DNA of 64,000 nt from Mytilinidion resinicola. Taxonomy: Eukaryota; Ascomycota; Dothideomycetes; Mytilinidiales; Mytilinidiaceae. The stretch lies in NCBI RefSeq assembly GCF_010093595.1, contig NW_022985451.1, positions 1,180,057 to 1,244,056 on the forward strand, read 5' to 3'. The position numbers were made by a program, and so were the translations under genes. The notes below the pieces were generated by a model that was not told where the DNA came from, did not search any database, and saw only the letters and a list, made by a program, of their open reading frames with translations. Below, in pieces: positions 10,330 to 22,981 of the stretch (position 1 is the first letter of the stretch; each line of letters begins with the position of its first letter).

Positions 10330-13160
10330 GAGGGAGCAGCTGGAGAGTCCTTGGGCGGAAACTGATACGGCACTGTCTCTTTGGCCTTCGGTCCGTCGTC
10401 GGATTATGAAGCTGCCTCGATAATGGCCTTGTTTGCTGGCGCGTGGTGTATGTCAGGCGGGCCGGGATATCAGGGCTTGCTGCGGCGAGCTGGGGTCACG
10501 TCACGGCAATCTGATGCTCGATGCGTTGTCAATGGCCACGCTGATGAGGCGGGATCGGGGGATGTGCGCGAAGCAGCCTCAGCACGGCGCTTGCAGTGCT
10601 TGGTGCAGCAGGCGCGCTGCTCGTGCGGCGGTGCGGTGCGGTACGGTGCGCTTCGACGGGCGGCTTCGAGGCAGCGGGATCAATGCGGGCGGAGAAAGGG
10701 CCGCGCCGTGTGGGGACCGTGTGCGGAGAGTCGCTGGGAAGGCGCAGGCAATTGCTGGGTGACTGCTGGAGCGGTGGTTTGTTAGCTAGTCGCGCGTGAG
10801 AGCAATTGGAGGAGGCAGAGGGTGGGCATGTGCTGGCGGGCGGGCGATTGGAGCGATGCGCTGGCAATGCAGGTTCATGCATGCCCAACGAGGAGCCCTT
10901 ACCGTCTTAATCAGCGCGCGCTCCACGTCGCAGCTGCGAGGTATTGCGGTGCCGTCGCGAGGTGACGTTGGACTGCTGAGGGTGTTCGGGCGATAATCTA
11001 TCCGCGGCTGTCGCTGTGTAGGCCTGCGGAGTCGCGCGGTGGGCGGAATAAATTGGCAGCGCGGCGCAGCGGAGGCAGTTCACGGGCCGGCGCTGTGTGT
11101 CGCGAGCCTGCGCATGTTAGCCGTGCGGTGGTGAAGGCTTTGTCGCGGTGCGAGATGCGACGGATGCGCTGCGCCAACTGCCCTCGCGGCGGCCGTGCAG
11201 CGGCCGCTGGCGGTCGCAGAGCGCGAGCCAGGCGAGAGCGCGTCTGCGCAGGTGGATGAGTGGACGACAACTGTTGGAGGACGTACCGAGAAATCTGGGA
11301 CCGCAGGCAACGTCGGTCACGAGATTTTGTGGTGGTGAGGGCGCGCGCTGGTCGTGGGATTCGCTCTGGGGCCTTAGCCTGTCTTACCTGGGACTGCGGT
11401 GGGTGGCTTGGGGGCCCTGGTGCTCCACGAGGCCGTGGTGGTGCAGACTCGTGATAACGTCGATAGCTGCGCCGTGGTGGTGCAGGTTGATTGGGCGTGC
11501 GGCGGGCTGGTGGGTGAAGGAGACAGAGAGTGGATTGGGTGTGGGAGCGAGGCGACTAGGGATTTTATTCGACCGCCAGCGCTGAAAGCCCGCTGCGCCG
11601 CCCTATGGCCGCCGTCCGTGCCTGGGAAAAGCGATATCTGCAGCCAGCCAGAAGCGCAGCCGGACGCGCCAGGGACTCGCACGCAGTGGGCAGCGTGCAG
11701 CAGGCGAGCCAGCAGTGAGCAGGCGAGCAGCAAGCTGCGAGAGCGTCTGCAGGCGGCTGGGGCGAGGGCGATGCGCGGTGCAGCCGTCTGCGCGGGCGTG
11801 GAGGGCTGGCATCGATGATGCTGGCGGTGAGGCCCGGGCCTGACGTGTCTCGATGCCGGCAGTGACTGCGACACGAGCTGGGACTGGGCGGCGTCAGCGG
11901 TGGCCGCGCCCGAGCTGCGATTTGAGCCGCACTTTGCTTCCAGCGTCCCGGTGCGCGTGCAATTTGCAGCGGCGAGCAATCACAGGCGGGCACGGCGGGG
12001 TTTTCGCTGCGGCGGCCAGTTCGAGGGCGTGCTGCGTGAGAATTCGGCGGGCGGCAAAGGGATTGGCTGCTGCCGCCTCAATTTGCAACGCCCGTCCGGC
12101 CACCTGCCACCTGCCACCTGCCGCCTGCCACCTCGCACCTCCCTCCGAGTCCACGCCCGCCCAGCCCCGAGACACCTGCATCGGCATCCGAGTCAGGCCG
12201 GCTAGCGTTGCCGGTTTGTCGCTGCTGCTTCGCTGCTGCTTCGCTGCTGCCGCGCTGCTGCCTTGGAGGGGAGAATTGCAAGCTCTCGCCGTTCTCGCGT
12301 GCTCTCGCTCGCTTGCGCTCCGTGAATCGGCCTCCTGTGTCTGTGACCTCGTCTCCAGCCGGCGCGATAGCCACTCCACCAGCCCGTCACAGTCACACGG
12401 GGTACGGGCCACGAGGTACGTCGCCAGCGCCTACAGAGATGTGCATTCTCTTCACGCGCGCCGGCGCCAGGCACTCTCACCACGCCCTCGCTGCCCAGAC
12501 GGGCGCTGATGCACCCATTGGCTGCCGTGCTGTCGCGGCTTCGTTTCACCCTGGCCTCGACGTCAGCGCGTGAATCTGCGCGTCGCCCTCTCCAACAGAA
12601 GACCGAGGGCTGCACGCCGATCATGCAGCCCTCAATCGGAGGCGAGAAGCGGCCCCCAAGCTCGATCCTCATGCACAGAATCCAGCCGGGCCTCGCTCAC
12701 GCGTCACAGCCGAGCTTCGTTGCAGATCATCCATCGCGACCCGGTCGCCGTTGGAGTCGTGGGAGCTGTGCCTCCCATCAACTGGCTGCGCGCGGCGCCA
12801 GGTACCGCTGTTGTCCTGTCACGCACTGCGACGTCCCTAGAGCAGGGTCCAAGCTGTCTGCGACACCATGGAGGCTATCGCGAGTTTCGCCCAGCCCAAA
12901 ATGATGACAAAATCCATGCCGCCAGCCCCGCTGCAAACACGATTCCCAGCATGCTGGTTCGCCCGCCCTGGGCTCCTTGCACGGCTGGCATGTGTGCCTC
13001 GGGCTCTATCCCCAGGCCGTCAACCTCCGGCCGCCTGAAAAGCAAAGACGAAAGCAAAGCCGGGGATTTGGGCGCCCGTGGAGCACAAGAGCCGGTTCTT
13101 CCGCTTATGTTTCGTCGTCTTACAGAACGAGTCCGTAGACTAGCCAGTACACAAGTGTAT
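10330..13160. other. Very GC-rich stretch with no supported gene
   Basis: This stretch is conspicuously GC-rich, so overlapping open frames of 60-220 codons exist in all six frames, which argues against any one of them. It contains simple repeats: CCACCTG heptamers at about 12,099-12,145 and a CGCTGCTGCTT run at about 12,216-12,262. Leader-type splice donors on the minus strand suggest that part of it is the hapB 5' region. Confidence 0.45.
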
Positions 13161-15237
13161 TAACCTCCAATCTAACAGGACGAGAGGATGCCTCTGAATG
13201 CTCCAAAAGAAATTTGGACGGGATATCAAGTTTGTCACGCCATGATCCAAGCGAACACTAGATGCGCTATTCACACCTGTTTAGCAGTGTCTGAAAGGCT
13301 CAAATCTTAGTTATCACGTGATCTCGTTCCACAGCTGTGAATAGACTTGTGCATGCCAAGTACGGCCAGTATACCAACTCCCTGCTCATTTCTCTCGTCC
13401 TCCCGTCCACAGTCTCACAGACACGCTCAACACGGACTTCATGTCTCCAGTCAGACTCTCCGTGATCAGACTCGTATAATCCCCCGCACCGCCGACTTCC
13501 TCATCGGGACTCGTCATCTAATTCTGCAATTACCCGTCACTGACAGCTTCCAACCACCAGACTACCGACAGCGCTCCCTGTCGACGCGGAAGCAGTCGCA
13601 CAACCTTGGAACTCCTTCTCTGCAGCCTCGTCAGCCACCGGACTCGCCGACGCAAGGCAAGCCTCCCCAGGTCCCTTCTGTGCTTCAACCCCAGGACACG
13701 GAGCCCGACCCCAGCAAATAACCCAGGGATGTTTTGCAGCGCAGTCGCCTCATTCAAGCCCAACGCCGTCACCTGATCGCGCCCGCTCGCCATACCCTGT
13801 CATGTGTGTCTCCCAAGGACCGGAGTTCTCTCTGTGCCGATTCCACGCGATAGGACAGCCCTATATCTCGCCCAATCACGGCGCCCTTCACATCGAACAG
13901 ATCAGATAAGGTTACTTCTCCCGCACGTCCTGCATCACGCACACACCCATTCCCCCTCTTACACCATCTGCCGAGCGGATCATCCACTCAGCAAAAAGCA
14001 AAAGCGCGTGCGGGATTGCGGATCGCGTTTTAACTTTACAACACGAATCACGCTTCCTGCGTTTAGGAAAAGCTCAGCAGGGTTGAGCCTGATTCGCTGC
14101 CGCTTCTATTGCCTGGGGTTTTCTGTTTCTCCACTTGAGCGCCCTGGCGCCCCTTCCGAAGACTGCAAGGGAGAAGCATGCTCACCCTCCTTAACTCCAG
14201 ACTACAATGCTTTGGCCGCACGCATGTCTGTCATCCGACAGACCCGGCTCCCGTACCGACCGTGCCGAGGGTATCACCACTGCGCTGCCCGTGGGGTTTT
14301 CGTGATGTAGATTGGGCAGCGGATGGAGATATACATGAAATGAGGTGCAATCTCCATTGGATAGCGCGTCTGACCATGAGATCTCTTGACGCGGGAATTC
14401 TCGCAATCGAGGAAAAAGGATTGGTATGACAAGCGCGATGATGAGAATCGATTGTCGTTCGAGTGTGGAGTGTGGCTGCAGGGTCATATTGCTTTTCTGA
14501 CCGGAAGCAATCCTGGGCTAAGGGAACCATATGATACTCGTCTTATAGTCGGACGACGTCTGCATATTGCGCCTCTCGGGGATCTACGGCCTCGAGCAAT
14601 ACCACAGATGCGGCCAGCTACGCTACACGCAGAAGCGGGGTGAGGCTGGTTGCGATTCTCTTTTCTCTACCATGCTTTACCTTGGATGCGCAATAAGCGT
14701 AAGGCTTCTAATCCTTAGAGGCGATATATGTTCGAAATCTTGGGAATCTTCTTCTCGAAGCCCGCCAAGAAGGACTGTTAGGTCTTAGATTGCCGAATCT
14801 AGTCACAGTTTATTCCTAACCCTCGAAACACTCAGCCTTCTCATCGTAATAAGCTTTGCAATGATATTATCTTGAGCAAAACTCCGAGAGTTTTTTCTCA
14901 AAATCAATTTCCATTTTAAGCTTAGTTGCGCAGCCACTAAGTAGATGTCTCTCAGTGTAACACTAGGGTATTGCGCAAATCATATTGGTTGGTTCCAATT
15001 TTTAGAGGTCTTGTACTGTATCGCTTCTCTTTTGCGTACTCAAAAAAGGACGCATACCAGATACTACGATCTACATAGCTACTAGCTTCAATTAGTAAGC
15101 TATATTTCAATGAGGACGACGTCATATTCCACCATAATTACATTTCTATCAAAAACCTCGGCACCAAATTCAACCTCATAAGAACTTCAACAACCGAGCA
15201 ACGAATCCTTGCTCGTATTAGGGTGTCATACTCAAAA
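13161..15237. other. Intergenic stretch without a supported gene
   Basis: Only short, mutually overlapping frames are seen, and none has a recognisable domain or intron pattern. A segment at about 14,347-14,370 (TTGGATAGCGCGTCTGACC) resembles a tRNA-Arg D-arm, but no T-arm follows. Confidence 0.4.
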
Positions 15238-16362
15238 ATGTTCTTCCTGATCCTCGGATCAACAGCTTCCATAGCCTCCGCTCTAGCTCTATCACTACTC
15301 TTTTTCCCATCCCACACCTCAAACCTCCTCCACGCAACCACCTCCCCAACCGCCAAACTCTCCTTCACCCCCACCCGCCTCACCCCCCTCGACACCGCCA
15401 CCCTCATTCTCCTCGTCCTCCTTAAATACCTCCTCAAACTCATCGGCCTCCACCCCCCCTTCCACCCGTCCAAACCAGGAAATAGGGACATCGCACTCCC
15501 GCCCCTGATCCTCTCAGCACCCTTCCAATTAAACGCTTCCGACCTCCAGAAATTCACCAAAGCTGTCCAGAGTACCCATCCCGACGACGCAACAAGCTCG
15601 CCGCTCCTGCTCGCCGCCGCCACAGCCCCCCTCCTCCTCGTCCTCCTCGCCCACCGCGCTAACCCCGTCCTCCCCTTCGGCGCCGTCAACACGGGCAACC
15701 GCTTCGAGTTCCGCGAACCCGCCGCCTGCCGCGCCGTGCGCGCACTCCGCGCCGCGCAAGTCACGGCGCGGGTGGGCGGGGACGAGCTCCCTGGCAGGCG
15801 GGTCAAGCGCGGGGTGGAGTTTGCTGTTGTTGTTGAAGTCACATCACACAGCCAAATTGTTTTCAGGCAGGTCATTAGTATCTTAGCGCTCCTGCCGAAA
15901 GCGGCTCTCCCGCTTCGTGAAACACCCCAGCGATCCCTTCACCTGGAATCCGCGACATTATCTTCCTCGTCCGCCCCTCCTCCCGCATCGGAGATGCTAG
16001 GCAAGACATGGATGGGCGAGTTGGAGCTGGCGTATGGTGCGCCTACGGCGTGGGCTGCGGTGTGCAAGGACGTGAATCCTATACATGTGTCGGCGCTGGC
16101 GGCGACGGTGTTTGGGTTTCCGGGGAGGGTGGCGCATGGGAATCTTGTTGTTGCGAGGGTTGTGGAGATGATGCGGGAGGAGGGGAGGGGAGGCGTCGTC
16201 TGGCAAATGGAGAAGTCGTGGTGGATGGAGGTGGCGTTTCGAAGACCAGTGGTGCTGCCGGTTGTGTTGGGGGTGAGGCTTCAAGGAGGTGAGGGGGAGG
16301 GGGCGTTTGAGGTGCTGAATGGGAAGAAGGCTTGTGTGGTGGGGAGGTATGGGGTGCTGTGA
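15238..16362 (+). CDS. MaoC-like (hydratase 2 family) domain protein with N-terminal membrane segment
   Basis: This intronless gene encodes 374 aa from the ATG at 15238; a GTG 15 bp upstream is in frame but is not a plausible fungal start. The N-terminus (residues 1-25) and a second stretch near 50-66 are hydrophobic and suggest membrane anchoring or an organelle signal. The C-terminal half carries a hotdog/MaoC segment with DVNPIHVSALAA, in which Asp278 and His283 are the catalytic pair of (R)-specific enoyl-CoA hydratases. The usual Ser-Gly before the Asp is replaced by Cys-Lys. GRVAHGNLV matches the downstream family motif. The likely role is acyl-CoA or acyl-thioester hydration in lipid metabolism; substrate unknown. 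Like the methyltransferase at 3.76 kb, its 5' part is C-rich and its 3' part G-rich. Confidence 0.75.
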   Translation: MFFLILGSTASIASALALSLLFFPSHTSNLLHATTSPTAKLSFTPTRLTPLDTATLILLVLLKYLLKLIGLHPPFHPSKPGNRDIALPPLILSAPFQLNASDLQKFTKAVQSTHPDDATSSPLLLAAATAPLLLVLLAHRANPVLPFGAVNTGNRFEFREPAACRAVRALRAAQVTARVGGDELPGRRVKRGVEFAVVVEVTSHSQIVFRQVISILALLPKAALPLRETPQRSLHLESATLSSSSAPPPASEMLGKTWMGELELAYGAPTAWAAVCKDVNPIHVSALAATVFGFPGRVAHGNLVVARVVEMMREEGRGGVVWQMEKSWWMEVAFRRPVVLPVVLGVRLQGGEGEGAFEVLNGKKACVVGRYGVL

Positions 16363-17782
16363 GCGGACTGCTTGGGAGTCTGTACGTTGACGGGACGCTG
16401 TCTATGGTGGGCTGGCTAGCTAGCAGATTAGTCAAAATGATAGGCGGTAAGAGGTTGTGAAAGTTCGTTGAAGGACTCCAGACAATGGTAGATGAGCGTA
16501 CACACTTCTTTAACTCTTAAAGGCACATAGATGGCCTAGAGTGTCTTCATGGGTTTTTAACAATCCGAAAGAGATTCAAATTTATCATTTTTGGCAAGAG
16601 GTCAACTCGCTAGACCCACCCCTAATCTAAGAGCGCGGAACATATATGCTTAAGATAGCATACGGTAGTCAACACCGCTTTTGGGAAACCTGGCTCGGAT
16701 TACTGCCTTTCCCGTGACATCACAGCGAAATGGTTGATGTCTTAAGTGATGACTGGTGGTTAAGAATAGAAGTTGCCTTTCGGTCCTTTTGTAAGGCTGA
16801 GATCTAAGATCTGCTTTCTAACCGGGTTGGTGCTAGCGTTCGGATAACACAGCTCACAGTCTCACAGCCCACAGCCACAACCTCGTCTCTTCATCTGCAC
16901 CGCTCAAGCTTTGACATGAACGCTTAGCACCGCCACAGAGGTGGTCTCGACACGGCCACCGGTTTGAGATGCCTGGAGAAATATGTATGATTGCTGGCTG
17001 GGTTGCCGGCCCACTAATCCTAACCTACTACCCAGATTCCAACATGCTGAAACTACATCGGATTCGCTCGGATCACGCATCTTGCAAGTAGTTAATGACT
17101 GGAAGGAACAGTTAGAACCCAAGTCATTGTATCATGCCCCTCGCCATCGCTTCCTTGGCCATATCTCGCTTCACATTACTCCACGCTTCTTTCGATGGTC
17201 GGTCTCGTCCCCAATGCTCTGTGCGCGACCACGGAATACTCGGGCAGACGGTCAGATCTCCAGATTTACATAATATTGGCCCCAGCAGCCCGAGTAAGGC
17301 GGCCGCCAAGGGCTGTGTAGTAAAGATCACCAACTCTACTCTCTTGATGTTTAAGCCCAACCTATCAGATCACGCCGCTAGTAAAACCGGCTATGCTCGT
17401 CTCATTCAGCCTCCACTACATGCACGTACACGGCCCCGGTCTGACGCCAGCGGCCATGAGGCTATGCTACTGCCATGGCGAAGCTTAACGGTGCTTGGTG
17501 GTGCTTGACAGTGCTGACTTCTAAGTGGACCTCTGTAGGATAATTTCAGCAAAGATGGAAAAAAAGGCAAGCAGTGCAAGGCTGAGGAGCTTGGGCTCTG
17601 TGTATAGCCCCATGATCCAGCGTCATCAGGCTGTTCAAGATGGTATATGAGGTGGTGAGAATCTTTCGGATGAGGGCATCACAATACCCCAGTGCCTATC
17701 AGTCGTTCTGATATAGCAGAGTTTCACCTGCTGCTTTCCTTTGTTGTCTCCTATCTCGTTTCGTTTTTTTTCACCACTCAGT
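16363..17782. other. Intergenic stretch before the sedolisin gene
   Basis: No supported gene. A CACAGCTCACAGTCTCACAG-type run lies near 16,850-16,880. The 3' part presumably holds the sedolisin promoter. Confidence 0.4.
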
Positions 17783-19762
17783 ATGCACTTCTCTATTACT
17801 ACTATCGTTGCGTTCGTCGCGGTTGCGTCGGCTCTTCCGGCTTCCTATAATAATCACGTTGTGCATGAGAAGCGCGATGCTGCTCCAGCGAAGTGGGTTA
17901 AGCGATCTAAAATGGATGGGAGTGTTCATTTGCCGGTAAGTGAGGCCTACCCCCAGCTGTCAGCGCCCCGTCGTAGAAGTATGTACGCTGTCTTGCCACT
18001 GCTTGTGGTGCCTCATGGTATCTTCATCAGAAGGGAGCTCAGCGCTTTGGACAACCGGGAAACTCGCGAAGCCACGTCAGACAGCGGTCAAAGGACGTAC
18101 ACAGACTGGAACTTTGCTGACTGCGTTTTTTAGGTGCGAGTCGGTCTCAAGCAACGTAATCTAGAACGTGGCGATGAGTGGCTTAATGAGGTGTCAAATC
18201 CAAGTTCCAAGAAGTACGGCCAGCATTGGTCGATCGAGGAAATCAATGACGCTTTCGCTCCAAGTCAAGAATCTACAGACAAAGTGCTTGAATGGCTTGC
18301 TGAGCATGGCGTTACGTCCGCGGGCAAGGCTCCAGCCCTACATACCCTCGAGTTCGATATGAGCATTGCCGACATCGAGAGGCTGCTCAAAACCGAGTTC
18401 TTCGTGTACGAACACACCGAGTCCGGAAAGCCACACGTCGCGTGTGAGGAATATAGCGTACCGGCCCACCTCCGTGAACATATCGATATTATTACGCCAA
18501 CGCTCCACTTCGACTCCAAGCCAAAAGCCGCGTCCAAAAAGCTTTATGGACTCTCAAAATCTTACAAAGATACTGATGTCCAATCTTGCGTCGACACCAT
18601 AAGCCCGGACTGCCTACGCGCCCTTTACAACATTCCAGACGTCTCTTCGACAAAGCCATGCGGCGAGAACAGCTTCGGCATAGTTGAATACTCTGATAAC
18701 TCCTACATTTCGTCCGACCTCGACGCCTTTTTCGCGAACTACTCCAAGCCCGCCGTCGGCTCATACCCTGAGCTCGTCTCCATCGACGGCGGTGTCGTCG
18801 ACGATTCCAACGTTACCGACTTCGGTATACATGGCGAGTCGGATCTCGACTTCGAATACGCCATCCCCCTCGTCTACCCACAAAAGGTTACATTGTATCA
18901 AGTTGGCGACGGAGGCTTTTCCCCCGCCAATGCGTCCTTCATTAAGACCAAAGTCGTCAGCACGTCGTGGGGCCAGAACGAGTGGGAGCTCACACCCTCC
19001 TACGAGCGCTCTTTGTGCAACGAATACATGAAGCTCGGCCTCGCAGGCGTTTCCGTCGTCTTCTCCACCGGCGACTACGGCGTCGCAGGCAGCGCCGTTT
19101 CCGGCGATAAGTGCAGCAACGGCACCAACAGATTCCAACCCGATTTCCCCGCAACTTGCCCCTACGTGACCGCCGTTGGAGCTACCATGGTCGATCCATC
19201 CATCAAAGACCTCGCCAGCGTGCTCAAGAACGGCGGCCAGCCCGAAATCGCTATCAACCACACCGTCACCACCGCCGACGGCTCGATCGTAAGCGACGTC
19301 AAGAGCGGCGGCGGCTTCAGCGACGTCTTCCCCATCCCGGACTACCAGAAGGAGGCCGTGGGCAACTACTTGAAGAACCACAAGCCGTCGTACTCCGCGG
19401 CGCAGTACAACAACTCGGGCCACGCACGCGCGATCCCGGATCTGAGCCTCAACGGCGCGAAGTATCTTACCGTTTTGGGGGGCGGGCTGACCACTTCTGA
19501 TGGCACAAGCGCCGCGACGCCCGTGCTGGCGTCGATGATTACGCTGGTGAATGAGGCGAGGCTGAGTAAGGGGAAGAAGAGCCTGGGGTTCCTGAATCCG
19601 GCGATCTATAAGAACTTTGATAAGTTTGGGAAGGATGTTACCGAGGGTGCGAACCCGGGGTGTGGTACTGAGGGGTTTGAGGCTGTGGAGGGGTGGGATC
19701 CGGTGACGGGGCTGGGCACGGTGGATTTTGAGAAGATGCTGAAGGTGCTGGGGGAGTTGTAG
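17783..19762 (+). CDS. Secreted sedolisin (peptidase family S53, tripeptidyl-peptidase type)
   Basis: Exons 17783-17935 and 18134-19762 join across a 198-nt intron (GTAAGT...TTTTTAG) to give 593 aa. Residues 1-19 form a clear signal peptide ending in SALPA. A pro-domain of about 200 residues follows, with the usual RNLERGDEWL and NPSSKKYGQHWS landmarks. The catalytic domain carries the Glu/Asp pair in GESDLDFEY (E286, D290), the STGDYGVAGS loop, and the nucleophile Ser510 in SDGTSAATPV. The C-terminal GWDPVTGLGTVDF helps to form the calcium site. Such enzymes are secreted acid proteases that release tripeptides from proteins. The start at 17783 is the only ATG giving the signal peptide; an in-frame TTG at 17741 was ignored. 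Confidence 0.94.
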
Positions 19763-20799
19763 ATGGTGGTGTACAGCTACTCGGATTCGTGTATTCTCGG
19801 GCTTTCGTTTTGGGAGATCTGAGATCGGTTTAGAGGACCTGGGGGGTTGCTGGGGTTTCCAATGCACGATGTCACGTTTTAGACGCTGTATATTATAGGT
19901 ACGGATTTTACGTAATAGATGGCCAGTTTACGAGCAAGAGTGTGGTGCTTTGGATTGAAAGCATGACTTCTTCTTTCCTGTTAGAAGTTTTACTATAAGT
20001 AACCACGTGGTGTCAGTTTTTTAGATAGTTTAAACTATGCTACTTGGGTGTTCCTTTTGCGGTTTTAAATACCTATGGGAGACACCTCACGAGGTATGAG
20101 GCGCTCGCTGAGGTGGACGTCATTCTCCACATGGCGGAAATCACACTGCAGTCGAAGTCGTTAAGCTTATTTAGGACCACTCTTAATGGCATGTTCTCCT
20201 GCGTTCCTTATTCAGGGGGGTAAGATTGGTCTAGAGGGCTTTAAGGCATGGAATAAGGGCGCTTATGCATTCTGCTCCACATCGTCGCTTCATGAGCTCT
20301 CGCAATCACCTGTCACATTGCGAGTATCATTTCCAGCGCTGTCTCATCTCAGTAGCATTCTTTTTGCTTTCTGCCCATAGTCGAAATACTGAAGCGTTGC
20401 CCTTCATTAGTCTCATGATTTAATGCCCTCTCTGCTGTGCTTTCGACGTCAAATAGTAGTAAAGTGCAACGTTCCACTCAACTAAATCCACGTGCATTTC
20501 TCTGGCTGCGGTTTTGAACCCCCTTCAGGCCCATGATCTTCTCCTTAGCAACTTTCTGCGACTCCAAACTCCGCTCCAATCAATAAGATCCATTTTCCGC
20601 AGCAGCGACAGATCTTATACCTCTCTCGATCCCATGTCACGTGCTTTCACTCACCGCTCCCGCTCCTTATTTATCATCCCGCGCACTTTGTCCGGCGAAG
20701 CGAACGCGTCGCATGATCCCCCTGACTCAGCAGCTTAGCAGGTATCTTTCGAGTACTTAAGTCCTTCGCGACCGTCATTCTTGGAGTCAGCAAGAGGGA
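19763..20799. other. Intergenic region after sedolisin
   Basis: No supported gene. The first 200 bp are probably 3' UTR, and the rest contains only short random frames. Confidence 0.4.
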
Positions 20800-20900
20800 A
20801 ATAGTTCGAGGATCAAAAACTAGAACTCCAGTGGTTCCATGGGAGCCTGGTGGGAGGGATTTGGGATCAAAATTAACGACTGGGCAGTACATGCCTTGTT
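20800..20900 (+). repeat. Isolated GGGATCAAA repeat units
   Basis: GAGGATCAAA, then CCATGGGAGCCTGGTGGGAGG and TTTGGGATCAAA, match the unit structure of the array at 6010-7075. About two units are recognisable. Confidence 0.45.
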
Positions 20901-21899
20901 CGGTACTCGGTAGCTTCACACAAGCTGATCGGGAGGCTGCAAAAGAACACAAAGAAACATGCCATAGTTTGCTTCGGGGTGGAGTGAGAGGTCTGGAGGT
21001 ATTAAGAGTTCGATGATGATAGTTACCTCCCGACGGAATTCTCACTCAGCGGCAGCAGATTAAGGGGTACATATCCCTCTTCTTTCCCTAGCTCCGCTCG
21101 CTATCTTAGTTAAAAGCGATTCTCAACATCACTGCCGGCCTACTTCAGCACAGAGCCACTCCATGCTCCCATTCGTGCTCCCCTTGTTTTCACATACCCG
21201 CTCAAATCCCAGGGTTCCGCGCCAAACATAGTACACCGGCGGCGGCGATGTTGCAAGCCAAAGCTTACCATGTGGATAAACTTCAGGTCTGTTCTAGATC
21301 CTTCAAGTCTCGACCTTCGCTGCCAGAAGAAAGCTCGTCGAGCAGTGCTTTTGTACCCCGCGGCGAGCTCCCCGATGGCTGGTCACATGTTATCCTCATG
21401 ATTGGAGAGCTTAGGAGAGTCCAATCACGTTCCCGTGGAAGTGCTAGCGAAGTCACGAGGGTCGCATGTGATTCGCGGCTTGGCGGGGTCTCTTATAGGT
21501 ATATCTTATAGGTATATAAACTTCTTCCACGCTTGGCTGTGCGCTCGGCAGGGAGAAGGAGTCGTGTTCTATCAACATTTCAGAACCATTCCGCATCATG
21601 GAGCGGCAACTGGAGGACCTGTGTTGCAAAACGTTCCGTATGAGCGCATGATGGCTTGTCCTGGCCTTCTGGGGATTAAAAGCCCAGACGTAGTCTGTAA
21701 TGGCTGGAGTGGCTGAAAAACATGGACCCTGCATCTACATGAGTCCTGAGTCCAACGAAAAACCATTTATAGTGATGATTAGCAGCTGAACCACTTGGTC
21801 GAGGCATGCTCTAGAAGTGATTTATTAAGAGGAGGGGCTAGGTGCCTCCCAGGTCTCGATCACTACCGATGAGAAAAGGAGCTCAACATCACCAAGGAA

Positions 21900-22860
21900 C
21901 AACATTCAAAGTACCGCACCCACAGCACCACTCCATCGGGTGTAATTCCGCTGGGTTTGACACCATTCGACCGCTCCCAGTACCCGATGAATTGGCACTA
22001 CGTCAAAGGCTTAAAGAACCCAGACCACTCCATTGTGTGGTAAGCTTGTCGATTTCGACCCTCCACCCCCACGCATTCTCTTCCATATTCAAGAACCCCA
22101 TCATCTGCTCGAGAGAAGGATTTCGTACTCTCTCCGGGAGACCTCTGGCGCTAAATCACGTGTTTCACGTGCTCACTGCTCTAGCCCAATCTACCCCGTG
22201 GCAGGTTCGATTTTCCCCGACTATCGTAAGTCACGTCCCCACCACGTGTCTTCCTCTTTACGCCGTTTCTTCGACTACTTAAACTATCTCTCTCCTTCTT
22301 CTCCTCAGCTCAGCGAGGAGATTCGGGTCGAAGGATCAAACTCGAATGAGGGAGGCACGATGGAGTGGGAGGCGGTACTCTGCGGTCTTGAGATCAACAA
22401 CGCCAGAAGGATGTGGCCATGGCTCGACGTCGTGGGTGGAAAGGGAGTATGGGTGGAGGGAAATAGAGTGAAGAGGAATGCAATGGAGTGGGATCAACGA
22501 TTGCTATCAAAATGCACGATGGAGGTTTTGTGGTAGCACAATCACGGAGCACAACAACCAATGGAGGTGTGTAGAAACAAGTGGATCAAACCTCGATGAA
22601 GTGGTTGCTGGCTTGGCGGTAGACATGCGGACTGCAATGATGGAGATCAGTGAAGTTTAACGAGGACGACGAAGGTTTCCTGGAAGTTCTGGTTCCCGGT
22701 ATTTACGGAAACGTTCAGGATCTTTGCAAATGCCCGGTGAAAAATGTCCTATGGTTAGAATTATGCAGTGCTAATGTTAGACACCACCATGGAACTCTAA
22801 GGTTTTACCATGGTCCATCACGCAATAAAAAAAGCTGGAGCCATGTGGCCAGTTCTCAGA
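21900..22860. repeat. Second locus of the GATGG...GATCAAA repeat family
   Basis: From about 22,330 to 22,700 forward units recur (GGAGTGGGAGGC, GGAGTGGGATCAA, GTGGATCAAA, each after GAT or AAT). Around 21,900-22,000 reverse units appear (TTTGACACCATTCGACCGCTCC). The reverse-then-forward order copies the organisation at 5.2-7.1 kb. CACGTG-containing segments lie between the arms, near 22,160-22,250. Confidence 0.5.
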
Positions 22861-22981
22861 CCAACTGTGCATATAAGTAGGTTTCCTGTAAGACCAGCGC
22901 ACCACCTTATCACCCGAAGCCAGCTATACAGACTGTGATACTCCCCCCCCCCCTCTCATCGCCAAAGAGAAACCCACCAAA

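Noticed and set aside
10381..12672. Numerous overlapping frames of 60-220 codons
   Set aside because: The very GC-rich sequence leaves all six frames open, and no frame has a recognisable domain or consistent start.
14347..14410. tRNA-Arg-like D-arm (TTGGATAGCGCGTCTGACC)
   Set aside because: No matching anticodon stem, T-arm or acceptor stem follows, so it is not called as a tRNA.
15223..15237. GTG start for the MaoC-like protein
   Set aside because: Nuclear fungal genes start at ATG, and the ATG at 15238 follows directly.
17741..17782. Upstream extension of the sedolisin from a TTG codon
   Set aside because: It would place residues before the signal peptide and lacks an ATG; the start at 17783 is better.
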